Assembly (NCBI GenBank): GCA_009733745.1
Contig: WNWL01000007.1
Coordinates: forward strand, 124,001 to 188,000
From: Oceanobacillus sp. HTM 045
GTDB lineage: Bacteria > Pseudomonadota > Alphaproteobacteria > Rhodobacterales > Rhodobacteraceae
Direction of reading: 5' to 3'
DNA: 64,000 nt
Positions 7,837 to 16,183 of this stretch are shown piece by piece (position 1 is the first letter of the stretch; each line of letters begins with the position of its first letter). Both the position numbers and the translations under genes were made by a program. Below the pieces are notes generated by a model that searched no databases, was not told the origin of the DNA, and worked only from the letters and a program-made list of their open reading frames with translations.

Positions 7837-8733
7837 ATGTTCCACGTCGCTGCCTTCTACCGGTTCTCGCCCGTCGCCGACCCGCATGGCGCGCGGGCGG
7901 CGATCCATGCCGCCGCCGAGGAGGCGGGGGTCGTCGGAACCGTCCTTGTCGCCGATGAAGGAGTGAACGGGACGATCGCGGGCACGCCCGATGGTGTCGG
8001 CGCGGTGCTCGGCGCGATCCGCGACCTTCCGGGCCTTGCCGAGATCCGGGTTACGGAAAGCACGGCGTCGTCGGCGCCGTTCGGCCGGCTGAAGGTACGG
8101 GTCAAGCCCGAGATCGTGACCCTGGGTGTGCCGGGCATCGACGCGCGCTGCACGGGGCGGCACGTGCCGCCCGATGAATGGCAGGCCGTGCTGGACGATC
8201 CCGATACGGTCGTCATCGACACGCGGAACGGCTACGAGACCGCGGTCGGCACCTTTCCGGGGGCCGTCGACCCGGGGACGGAGGGGTTCCGCGACTTCCC
8301 TGCCTGGTGGGATGCGCACGGGAAGGACTTCGCGGGACGGCGGGTGGCGATGTTCTGCACCGGCGGGATCCGCTGCGAGAAAGCTTCGGCCTTCCTGCTC
8401 GACCGCGGCCTGCCGGAGGTGCTCCAGCTCGACGGCGGAATCCTCAACTATCTCAGGAACGTACCCGAGGGCGAGAGCCGCTGGCAGGGCGAATGCTTCG
8501 TGTTCGACGAGCGCACCTCACTTGGCCAAGGTCTCGCCGAGGGGACCCATGTGCCCTGCTTCGCCTGCGGCGGTGCCGTGTCGGAAGCGGCGCGGAAGAG
8601 CCCGGATTACCGCGAGGGCGTTTGCTGCCCCGCCTGCGTCGACAGCTTCTCGGAGGAAGACCGGGCGCGGTTCGCGGAGCGGCAACGGCAGTTCGAGGCG
8701 GCAGCCCGCCCCGGAGCAGCCCCGCGCAAGTGA
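7837..8733 (+). CDS. trhO: tRNA uridine(34) hydroxylase TrhO (rhodanese-like)
   Basis: Oxygen-dependent hydroxylase acting on wobble uridine 34 of tRNA, the first step to 5-methoxy- or carboxymethoxyuridine. The 298-aa protein has the N-terminal acylphosphatase-like domain (VADEGVNGTIAGT), then a rhodanese domain with active-site loop CTGGIRC (Cys174). A C-terminal cysteine cluster (CFAC at 241-244, CCPAC at 263-267) is typical of the family. The ATG at 7837 gives the family's usual MFHVAAFYRF start; the frame is open upstream but unlike the family. Its stop lies 3 bases from the stop of the convergent chemotaxis gene. Confidence 0.92.
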   Translation: MFHVAAFYRFSPVADPHGARAAIHAAAEEAGVVGTVLVADEGVNGTIAGTPDGVGAVLGAIRDLPGLAEIRVTESTASSAPFGRLKVRVKPEIVTLGVPGIDARCTGRHVPPDEWQAVLDDPDTVVIDTRNGYETAVGTFPGAVDPGTEGFRDFPAWWDAHGKDFAGRRVAMFCTGGIRCEKASAFLLDRGLPEVLQLDGGILNYLRNVPEGESRWQGECFVFDERTSLGQGLAEGTHVPCFACGGAVSEAARKSPDYREGVCCPACVDSFSEEDRARFAERQRQFEAAARPGAAPRK

Positions 8734-8736
8734 CCT

Positions 8737-10002
8737 TCAGGCAGCGGCGCAGTCCTTCTTCTCGCCGGGTTCGCGCGGCCTGCTGCGCCCGCCCCAGGTC
8801 TTGTCGAGCTCTTCCAGCGCGGCGCGGCAGAGGCCCATGTTGTCCTCGGACCCGCGCAGGGCGGCCACCGTATTGTCCCTGATGGAGCCGATGTCGCCGA
8901 TCAGCGCGGTGACCGCCGGAAGCTGTTCCGACGTCGTATGGCTGGCCTCCACGATGCGGTCGGCGAGGGCGCGGGCGGTCTCGCACAGTTCGCGCGCCGC
9001 CGAGCTGCATCGCCTGCTGTCCTCGATATTGTCGTTCATCGCGCTCTCGATGCGCTCGACCTCGACAATGAATCCGCCAATCGCACCTTCGAGCGAGGTG
9101 GTGACCTTCTGGGAGTCCTCCAGGTCCTTCGAGGACCGGTCGGCGAGGGCGCGGACCTCGTCGGCGACTACCGCGAAGCCGCGGCCCGCCTCGCCCGCGC
9201 GGGCGGCCTCGATGGAAGCGTTCAGGGCGACGAGGCGAATCTGCACCGCGAGTTCCTGCACGCGCGCATTGGCCTCGCACATGTCGTCGACGGTGCCGCG
9301 CATGGCCCCCACCGCCTCGCGTACCGCCTTGAGTTCATTGGCAGTTTCCTCGATCCCGCTGGCTACCGACTGCACCTGCCCGGTCACGGTTTCGAGGCCG
9401 CTGCCGATATCCGTGGCGGCGGAGCGGGTGGCTTGGGCGTCTTGGGAGAGGTGTTCGACGGCGTCGTTGACCTCGGCGGCGCGGTCCATCAGGGCGGAAA
9501 TGAACTCGAGATGCTCGCCCGAGCTGTCGCACACAGTTCGGGATTTGCGGAACAATGCCCGCAGCCGGTCGCGGGCGCCTTCGAGCGCCTGGATGATGAC
9601 GTCGCGGTCGGCTTCCGCCCTGCGGGCGAACTCGGACAGCTCGGCCGCCTTCTCCTCCGCCGCGCGGGTCTCGGCCTGGGCCTCGGCGACGGGCGCCTCG
9701 CACTTGTCCTCCTGCATGGCGATGCGCGCCGACAGCTCTTCCACCTCCGCCCGCAGCGCGGCGACGGTTTCGGCATGGCGCGCCGCGACGCGCCCCGCCG
9801 CGCGGGCGTGCCGCCAGGCGACGAAGCGAAGCACGATCAGCGGCACGGCGAAGGAGGCGGCAAGCCAAATCCAGTCCACCGGGGCGGCACCCGTGAGCGC
9901 CTGCCACTGCATCAGGACGCCGAGGATGGCGCCGATGACGACCGCGCCGGCGAGCGGACCGGCGAGGCCCGGTCGGGGGGATTCGATCCTGGACGGTTCC
10001 AT
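8737..10002 (-). CDS. methyl-accepting chemotaxis protein
   Basis: Chemoreceptor that signals to CheA/CheW. The 421-aa protein has two N-terminal hydrophobic segments separated by a very short loop (about residues 13-33 and 43-61). A long coiled-coil follows (65-160), then the conserved signalling hairpin near residues 250-285 with [20 protein letters not shown] and [13 protein letters not shown]. There is no periplasmic ligand domain and no recognisable HAMP domain, so it probably senses something at the membrane or in the cytoplasm. The C-terminus ends EKKDCAAA without a CheR-docking pentapeptide. No other chemotaxis gene is nearby, so it is an orphan receptor. Confidence 0.88.
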   Translation of the reverse strand: MEPSRIESPRPGLAGPLAGAVVIGAILGVLMQWQALTGAAPVDWIWLAASFAVPLIVLRFVAWRHARAAGRVAARHAETVAALRAEVEELSARIAMQEDKCEAPVAEAQAETRAAEEKAAELSEFARRAEADRDVIIQALEGARDRLRALFRKSRTVCDSSGEHLEFISALMDRAAEVNDAVEHLSQDAQATRSAATDIGSGLETVTGQVQSVASGIEETANELKAVREAVGAMRGTVDDMCEANARVQELAVQIRLVALNASIEAARAGEAGRGFAVVADEVRALADRSSKDLEDSQKVTTSLEGAIGGFIVEVERIESAMNDNIEDSRRCSSAARELCETARALADRIVEASHTTSEQLPAVTALIGDIGSIRDNTVAALRGSEDNMGLCRAALEELDKTWGGRSRPREPGEKKDCAAA

Positions 10003-10114
10003 GCGAGACTCCGGCTGTTGCGGAGTCCGGATAGACCGCCGTTGCTGAACATCGGGTGAAGGCTGCGCGCCCGGAAAAGCCCGGTTTTATGGAAGTTTAG
10101 CCGAATTGCGCCGG

Positions 10115-11350
10115 TCAGGCCGGGGCCGGGCTCCACTCGCGTTCCTTCACCGGCAGGTGGACGATGGCGGAGGCGACGCCAAGGGCAATGCCGAGCCACC
10201 AGACGAGGTCGTAGCTGCCGTAGAGGTCATAGACCCGGCCGCCCATCCAGACGCCGACGAAGCTGCCGACCTGGTGGCTGAGGAACACGATCCCGTAGAG
10301 CGTGCCCATGTTGGCCGGGCCGAACATGGTCGCCACCAGCCCCGAGGTCAGCGGCACGGTCGAGAGCCAGAGCACGCCCATCGCGGCGGAGAAGGCGATC
10401 ACCGAAGCTGGCGTCACGGGAAGCGAGATGAACACGACGATCGCCAGCGCCCGCAGCGCGTAGATCGCCGACAGGACGTAGGGCTTGGGGAACATCGCGC
10501 CGAGCTTGCCCGCGGCGAAGGTGCCGATCACGTTGGCCGCGCCGATGATCGAGATCGCCGCCGCGCCGAGCGCCACGGCGTCGTCCGGCGAGAGCGAGAC
10601 GCACATCTCGGCGACATAGGCCGGGAAGTGGGTGGAGATGAAGGCGAGGTGGTAGCCGCAGACGAAAAACCCTGCCACCAGAAGGAGATAGGAGCGGTGG
10701 GTGAGCGCCGTCCGCAACAGCTCGCCGAGCGGCATGGTGGGCTGGGGCGTGCCGACCTCGGTGCGCGAGACGCCGGCCTTCAGAAGCGGGATGCAGAGCG
10801 CGATCGGCAGCAGGAACAGCCCGCAGCCGAGCACCGCGACCTGCCAGTCCCACTCGCGCACGAGCCATTGCGCCACCAGCGGCATGACCAGCTGGCCGAG
10901 GCCGCCGAAGGCCGCGGTGAGCCCCAGCGCCTGGCTGCGCTTCTCCGGCGGCGCGGCGCGGCCGACCACGGCGAGGACGAGGCCGAAGGCGGTGCCGGAA
11001 ATGCCGAGACCCACCAGCACGCCCGCGCCCATGTGCTGCGCGAAAGGCGTGGTGCCGAGGCCGGAAAGCACCATGCCGGCGGCGTAGAAGCCGAAGCCGA
11101 TCCACATCGCCTTGCGGTCGCCCACGCGGTCGGCGACCGCACCGAAAACCGGCTGTGCGAGGCCCCAGACGATGTTCTGGAGCGCGACGGAGAAGGCGAA
11201 GGTCTCGCGCGGCCAGCCGAGATCGGTCGACATCGGGTCGAGCACGATGCCGAAGATCGCGCGGACGCCGAAGGAAATCGCGAGGACGAATGCGCCCGCG
11301 GCGATGATGACGCCGAGCGAGTTGCCCTGGCGGGACTGCGGCTGGGACAT
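10115..11350 (-). CDS. MFS transporter
   Basis: Major facilitator protein of 411 aa with about 12 predicted membrane segments. The loop between helices 2 and 3 has GAVADRVGDRKAMW, close to the MFS motif G-x-x-x-D-R-x-G-R-K/R. The other features (DLGWPRETFAFS, VFLSHQVGSFVG) fit the broad carboxylate/aromatic-compound branch; substrate unknown. I start at the ATG at 11350 (MSQPQSRQ); the frame is open 17 codons further up. It stands alone, with 272 bases to the gene upstream. Confidence 0.85.
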   Translation of the reverse strand: MSQPQSRQGNSLGVIIAAGAFVLAISFGVRAIFGIVLDPMSTDLGWPRETFAFSVALQNIVWGLAQPVFGAVADRVGDRKAMWIGFGFYAAGMVLSGLGTTPFAQHMGAGVLVGLGISGTAFGLVLAVVGRAAPPEKRSQALGLTAAFGGLGQLVMPLVAQWLVREWDWQVAVLGCGLFLLPIALCIPLLKAGVSRTEVGTPQPTMPLGELLRTALTHRSYLLLVAGFFVCGYHLAFISTHFPAYVAEMCVSLSPDDAVALGAAAISIIGAANVIGTFAAGKLGAMFPKPYVLSAIYALRALAIVVFISLPVTPASVIAFSAAMGVLWLSTVPLTSGLVATMFGPANMGTLYGIVFLSHQVGSFVGVWMGGRVYDLYGSYDLVWWLGIALGVASAIVHLPVKEREWSPAPA

Positions 11351-11623
11351 GCCGGGCTCCGGGGAATAGGGGTCCGCGCGAAATTGCCCGGCGGGGCGCA
11401 ACTGTCAAATCAGAAATCCTGCCGGGTCGGTTCAGGAAATCTGATCCTGCGACCGGCGCTGCCACCAAGGCACTGTCATTGCTTGGGTTTTCCCAAGGGG
11501 CATGTGCCTGACGGGTCCGTGACTGGCGGGGAGAACAGGGCCCGGCCCCGGGGAGGGGCGGGAGCCGGTGTGGGGAGGGGCCGGATCGACCGGCCCGGTT
11601 TCTCCTAGGTCGTGCCCGGAACC

Positions 11624-12463
11624 TTACCCGACGGGCTCGGCCCAGTAGGGCATCTCCCTGGTGATGAACACCTTGATCTTGCCGCCGCCGTTGCGGCGCC
11701 TGATGGTCCAAATGGCCTTGTCGTCTTCGGTCGTGTCCGGTGCGTCGACGATGTCGTAGATCGAGGTGCAGGTCCCGCCCTTGGACGAGCCGGATTCGCT
11801 GATCCACATCGACTTGCCGTACTCGTTCCAGCAGTCCGTGACCATGATGTGCGCCCCGTTTCCGGGGTTCGGGCGAACTTCCCACTTGCCCTTGCCGCCC
11901 GACTTGGGTCGAGCGAACAGGACCGCGCAATCGTAGGTCAAGTCCTTGATCGTCTTGGCAATTCCACCGGTGGTCCGGTATTTCGGGATGGAGTATTTCT
12001 GGCCGTCGAAAGTGCCGAGCGCGTTGTAGTAGGCGCAGACGAAACCGACGCAGTCGACGCCGAAGGTCTTCTCGGCCCAGGGCACGATTTCGAGGTCGGA
12101 CTTGTGGCCGATCTCGACCGACATGGTTAGGATGGTGGAGATCTCCTCCGGCATCCCCTGCCCGTAGAAGCACTTCTGCACCCGGCGGTAATGCGACTGG
12201 AGCCAGTCCAGCTCGACCAGCCGGTTCTCCTTCTTGTAGAACTTCTTCGCCTTGGACCAGAACCAGTAATACTGGTTGTTGCGGTCCTTGGTGCAGCCCG
12301 AGATGTAGGAGCGGCACTTCGCCTTGCGCGTCCCGCCGCCGGGGAGCTGGAACTTCAGCTCGTCGTAATAGTATTTGAATTCAAAGGCGTACATCTCCCA
12401 GGTGTACTTGAAGAACTTGTCCTGGGCGGGCTTGAGCGCGGGATGCGTCTTGAAGCTGGTCAT
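11624..12463 (-). CDS. NlpC/P60-like cysteine peptidase-fold protein of unusual composition
   Basis: No certain family. The 279-aa protein has a motif GVDCVGFVCAYYNALG with Cys138, which resembles the catalytic D-C-S-G-F segment of NlpC/P60 hydrolases. His205 in NGAHIMVTDCW could be the second catalytic residue. There is no signal peptide or membrane segment. It is rich in Lys, Tyr, Phe and Trp (KFFKYTWEMYAFEFKYYYDE near residue 20), unlike its Ala/Arg-rich neighbours, and its codons are visibly less GC-biased in places. This suggests transfer or a specialised role such as a toxin or wall hydrolase. The ATG at 12463 lies behind GGAAG; the longer frame to 12724 starts in intergenic DNA. Confidence 0.6.
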   Translation of the reverse strand: MTSFKTHPALKPAQDKFFKYTWEMYAFEFKYYYDELKFQLPGGGTRKAKCRSYISGCTKDRNNQYYWFWSKAKKFYKKENRLVELDWLQSHYRRVQKCFYGQGMPEEISTILTMSVEIGHKSDLEIVPWAEKTFGVDCVGFVCAYYNALGTFDGQKYSIPKYRTTGGIAKTIKDLTYDCAVLFARPKSGGKGKWEVRPNPGNGAHIMVTDCWNEYGKSMWISESGSSKGGTCTSIYDIVDAPDTTEDDKAIWTIRRRNGGGKIKVFITREMPYWAEPVG

Positions 12464-12782
12464 CTTCCAATTCCCCTCATGGCGTTTTCTGCCGATGGGT
12501 CGCGGAGGGGAGCGGAAAGGTTCAATGCAGGGCGGGTTCGGGACCGGATCAGGCCGGATCGGGGCGCGATTGTCCGGAAAGGCGGAAGTGACACGCGGCG
12601 TGAAAGGTGAATTTCGCCGGCTGGTGAACAGCGGTGACATCCCGATGTCACCGGTTTGCGGGAAGGGCGCGGACATCACCGCCAGGAGTGAAACGGGGGT
12701 GAGTGGGGTACCTGGATACCCCATCGGCGATACCCCGCCGGCGGGTCGGATCAGGGGTTCGGCCGCCGGCCGCCGGGGGCGG
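12464..12782. other. 319-base intergenic region with a 20-base palindrome
   Basis: Promoter region for the NlpC/P60-like gene to its left, and end of the MFS gene to its right. It contains a perfect dyad, GGTGACATC-CC-GATGTCACC, at 12633-12652. There is also a GGGGTA...TACCCC dyad near 12707-12724 and two GATACCCC direct repeats just after it. No convincing gene was found here. Confidence 0.5.
12633..12652. promoter_or_regulatory. 20-base perfect palindrome, possible operator
   Basis: Arms GGTGACATC and GATGTCACC separated by CC, about 170 bases upstream of the NlpC/P60-like start. The size and symmetry fit a dimeric regulator site. The sequence TGACATCCCGATGTCA resembles no named operator I can assign. 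Confidence 0.4.
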
Positions 12783-14222
12783 TTACGAGGACGCTGACGG
12801 AGGTTTCGGGGTATCGGTCCCGGCCTCTCCGGCGGCGCCGGTCTCGCCCGCCTCTTCCGCCTTCGCGGGTGGCGAGACTTCGTCCGGGCCGTCGACCGGC
12901 AGGGTCTCCGGGATCTCCTGCGGGACCGGCTCTGTCGGGTCGACGACGAGGGGCGATTCCTCCACCGCGCCGGGGTCGCCGATGGTCATGACCGGGGCGG
13001 CGTTGGCGGCGTTGTAGACCGTGCGATCCTCCACCGCGACGGCTTCGCGCTGCTGGCGGCGCAGCACGAGATAGGCCAGCAGCAGCACATGGGCGATCGC
13101 CACCGCGCCGAACAGCGCGCCGGGGCCGAGCGCCTCCATCGCGGCGGAGGCGGGCAGCGGGCCGATCACCGAGCCGACCCCGTTCAGGAGCAGGAGCCCG
13201 GCGGAGATCTCGACGAAGCTCTCCGGCGTGCCGCGGTCGTAGACATGGGCCGCGGCCACCGTGTAGCCGGGCATCAGCGCCGCGCCGAACAGGAAGGCCA
13301 CCACCAGCGACGCGGTGCCGTCGAGCGGGATCACGCCGCTCAGCAGCGTGCCGAACAGGATGGTGGCAACCGAGATGCCCATCATCACGAAACGCCGGTC
13401 CATCCGGTCGGAGAGCAGGCCAAGCGGGTACTGCGCCACCGCGCCGCCGATCACCGCGAGCGACATGAACCCGGCGATCTCGGCCACCGAAAGGCCGAGC
13501 TGCTGTCCGTAGACCGGCCCGAGCGCCCAGAACGAGCCGTTGGCGACACCGACCATGAAGGTGCCCGCCACGCCCGCGGGCGAGAGCCGGAAGAGCGCGC
13601 GGGGGCGGAAGCGCACCAGCGTTACCGGCGCGGGCTGCTCCGCCCGGGTCAGCGCCACCGGCACCGCGGCGAGCGACACCAGGATCGAGGCGATCGAGAG
13701 CTGCACGAAGCTCTGCGGGTTGAACAGCGGCACGATCATCTGGCCGATGGTGATCACGGTCAGGTTCACCGTGATGTAGGCCGACATGATGGTGCCGCGG
13801 GTGCGGTTGGTGGCGCGCTCGTTCAGCCAGCTCTCGATCACCAGGTAGAGCCCGGCGAGGCAGAAGCCGGTGACCGCGCGGCAGATCATCCACGGGATCG
13901 GGTCGACCACGATGGCATGGGCCAGCGAGGCGGAGGAGGCCACCGCCACCAGCGCCGCGAAGGTGCGGATATGGCCCGCACGGATGATGATTCGCGGCCC
14001 CGCCACGCAGCCCGCGACATAGCCGGCGAAATAGCAGGAGCCGAGCAGGCCGACCTCGACCGAGGAAAACCCCTCGATCCCGCCGCGGATCGGCAGCACC
14101 GTCTGCTGCAACCCGTGGCCCATCAGCAGGAAGGCCACGCTGGCGAGCAGCGCCGCGACGGAGAAAAGCGTCGCGGCGGTGCCCGGCTCCTTCGCCGGGG
14201 CGCTAGAGGTGGTCTCGGTCAT
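12783..14222 (-). CDS. MFS transporter, YcaD-like, with long acidic C-terminal tail
   Basis: Major facilitator protein with 12 predicted helices in the first 395 residues, and the pattern of the YcaD-type branch (LLGSCYFAGYVAGC, RAVTGFCLAGLYLVIESWLNE, TRGTIMSAY). The substrate is unknown. An 80-residue cytoplasmic tail rich in Pro, Glu, Val and Ala follows the last helix and makes the 479-aa protein longer than usual. The start at 14222 is the first ATG. It is divergent from zapE across 399 bases. Confidence 0.83.
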   Translation of the reverse strand: MTETTSSAPAKEPGTAATLFSVAALLASVAFLLMGHGLQQTVLPIRGGIEGFSSVEVGLLGSCYFAGYVAGCVAGPRIIIRAGHIRTFAALVAVASSASLAHAIVVDPIPWMICRAVTGFCLAGLYLVIESWLNERATNRTRGTIMSAYITVNLTVITIGQMIVPLFNPQSFVQLSIASILVSLAAVPVALTRAEQPAPVTLVRFRPRALFRLSPAGVAGTFMVGVANGSFWALGPVYGQQLGLSVAEIAGFMSLAVIGGAVAQYPLGLLSDRMDRRFVMMGISVATILFGTLLSGVIPLDGTASLVVAFLFGAALMPGYTVAAAHVYDRGTPESFVEISAGLLLLNGVGSVIGPLPASAAMEALGPGALFGAVAIAHVLLLAYLVLRRQQREAVAVEDRTVYNAANAAPVMTIGDPGAVEESPLVVDPTEPVPQEIPETLPVDGPDEVSPPAKAEEAGETGAAGEAGTDTPKPPSASS

Positions 14223-14621
14223 GGATCTCCCCTGCCCCGCGATGCCGCCGCCGGTGTTCGGGCGCGGCGCCGGTCAGGATAGCGCAGGCGCCGGGCAAGG
14301 GAAGCGGCAACGGAAGCGGCAAGGGAAAGGGACGGGAGGCGGCGACGGTGGAAGCCGCACCAGCACCCTGCCACGCCCCCGCCACGCCCCCGCCACGCAC
14401 ACGACGCCCGCCGCGCGCCGCGGGAGCGCGCCCCTCCACGGGCACGGCGGCGGGCGCGGCGCCCCCCCTTGCCAAACCCCTGCCGTCCCTTGCCCGAAGA
14501 ATCCGTCTCGCAACCCGGCGCGGGCGCGGTTATGGTCCGGCCACTCTGGAAGGAGCCGGCCGGCGATGCCCGGCGCGGAAGGGATCGGGCCGGGAACGGG
14601 CCCGTCCGGAAGGGGGAGCGT
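14223..14621. other. 399-base divergent region with simple-sequence tracts
   Basis: Lies between the MFS gene and zapE and must hold both promoters, but no clear promoter motif is visible. It contains a purine-only-like tract near 14292-14340 made of about 12-base units of the form GGAAGCGGCAAG. Two tandem CCACGCCCCCG units follow near 14370-14395. The AGGGGGAG at 14611-14618 is the zapE ribosome-binding site. Confidence 0.6.
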
Positions 14622-15815
14622 ATGGCCGAGGGCCGGATACAGGGCGGCGATCAGCACTCGGCGGAAGGACCGGCAGCGGGACCGGCCGGAGGACCCGCAC
14701 CCGGGCCGATGCCGCTCTACCGCCAGCGGGTGGCGGCGGGCCAGATCCGGCCCGACCCGGCGCAGATGGCCGCGGTCGAGAAGCTCCAGCTCCTGCACAT
14801 GCGGCTGAAGAACTACAACCCCTCGCGCGGGGCCAAGGTCTCGCTCGGCTGGCTCGGATTCGGGCGCAAGGCTGCAAAGCGCGACAAGCCGCTGACCGGT
14901 CTCTACCTCTATGGCGGGGTCGGGCGCGGCAAGTCGATGCTGATGGACCTGTTCTTCGAGACCGCGCCGATCGGGCGGAAGCGCCGGGTGCATTTCCACG
15001 CCTTCATGCAGGAGGTGCATGTAGGCATCCACATCGCCCGCGAATCGGGCATCCGAGACCCGATCCAGCCGGTGGCGGACGAGGTGTCCGAGGGCGCGGT
15101 GCTGCTCTGCTTCGACGAGGTGCAGGTCACCGACATCACCGACGCGATGATCCTCGGGCGGCTGTTCGAGGCACTGTTCGAGCGCCATGTAGTCGTGGTC
15201 GCGACCTCGAACCGCCACCCGGACGACCTCTACAAGAACGGCCTCAACCGCGACCTGTTCATGCCCTTCATCAACATGCTGAAGGAACGGGTCGACATCC
15301 ACGAACTCGACAGCCAGCAGGACTACCGGCAGGACCGGGAGGAGGCGGGCGAGCGGGTCTACTTCTCGCCGCTCGGGAACGCCGCCGACAAGGCGATGGA
15401 CGCGGCGTGGAAGGCCGTCTCCGGCGGGTCGGAGCATCCGCTGACGCTGTCCGTGCACGGAAGGCGGGTGGAGATCCCCCGCGCGGCGGAGGAGGCGGGG
15501 CGGGCCAGCTTCGCCGAGCTCTGCGAGAAGCCGCTGGGTCCGGCCGACTTCCTCGCCGTGGCGGAGGCGTTCGACACCTTCTTCCTCGACCGGGTGCCGA
15601 TCCTCAGCCGGGCGAAGAACAACGAGGCGAAACGGTTCGTCACCCTGATCGATGCACTCTACGAGGCGAAGGTCCGGCTCTACATGTCCGCCGCCGCCGA
15701 GCCGGAGCGGCTATACCTGGAGGGCGAGGGCGCGTTCGAGTTCCAGCGCACCGCCTCCCGCCTTGCCGAGATGTCCAGCGCCGACTGGACCCGCAACGAC
15801 CCTTCCGAGCACTGA
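14622..15815 (+). CDS. zapE: cell division protein ZapE (AFG1-like ATPase)
   Basis: Z-ring-associated ATPase of the AFG1 family. The 397-aa protein has Walker A GGVGRGKSM at about 98-106, Walker B LLCFDEVQVTD at 161-171, and a sensor segment VATSNRHPDDLYKNGLNRDLF. These are the family's most conserved stretches. The frame is open back to 14469, but the ATG at 14622 has a near-perfect AGGGGGAG five bases upstream and gives the usual N-terminus (PMPLYRQRVAAGQI). It stands alone, divergent from the MFS gene. In E. coli ZapE acts at constriction and under low oxygen; here the role is by homology. Confidence 0.9.
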   Translation: MAEGRIQGGDQHSAEGPAAGPAGGPAPGPMPLYRQRVAAGQIRPDPAQMAAVEKLQLLHMRLKNYNPSRGAKVSLGWLGFGRKAAKRDKPLTGLYLYGGVGRGKSMLMDLFFETAPIGRKRRVHFHAFMQEVHVGIHIARESGIRDPIQPVADEVSEGAVLLCFDEVQVTDITDAMILGRLFEALFERHVVVVATSNRHPDDLYKNGLNRDLFMPFINMLKERVDIHELDSQQDYRQDREEAGERVYFSPLGNAADKAMDAAWKAVSGGSEHPLTLSVHGRRVEIPRAAEEAGRASFAELCEKPLGPADFLAVAEAFDTFFLDRVPILSRAKNNEAKRFVTLIDALYEAKVRLYMSAAAEPERLYLEGEGAFEFQRTASRLAEMSSADWTRNDPSEH

Positions 15816-16183
15816 CGCCCCTCCCCGAGCCGGAGGGCCGGGTCAACCCTGCCGCAGGCACGCCCGAAGGGCGCTTGGGGTTGACGCGGCCCGCAGGCGA
15901 CCCACGCTCGTGATGGCGCCTTGAGGGGCACAAAGCCCCCTCAAGCGCCTCCCCAGCAAATCCCCAACCCCCACCATCAACACCACCGTCAGCCCATTAC
16001 GCGCCCGCGCGCCCCGCCAGCGTGGGGGAGGGCGGGCGGGAACGCTGGCGGGGCGCGCACGGCCAACGAGCGGTGGCCGGAGGCCGCCCGAGGCGGGCGT
16101 TCCCTGCCCGTCGGGGGAACCCTGCGCCCCCGGCCGCGTTGGGTGTTCAGCGAGGGGTTTGCCTACGGGAGCGGGAGGAGCGC
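15816..16183. other. 368-base intergenic region mostly occupied by dispersed repeat B
   Basis: Between zapE and the DUF2254 gene. Positions 15826-16110 are a copy of the repeat also found at 52931-53212. The remaining bases hold only the GGGAGGAG ribosome-binding site of the next gene (16173-16180). Confidence 0.7.
15826..16110 (+). repeat. dispersed repeat B, copy 1
   Basis: About 285 bases nearly matching 52931-53212. It has three inverted repeats: GTCAACCC/GGGTTGAC (15842-15883), CTTGAGGGG/CCCCTCAAG (15920-15945) and a 13-base perfect pair GCCCCGCCAGCGT/ACGCTGGCGGGGC (16011-16053). Hairpin arms differ between copies by changes that preserve pairing. There is no open frame and no transposase, so a structured non-coding element is the best description. 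Confidence 0.75.

Noticed and set aside
12707-12818. GATACCCC and GGGGTATC repeats around the MFS stop codon
   Set aside because: They could pair across the end of the gene, but the arms are short and partly coding, so chance is likely.
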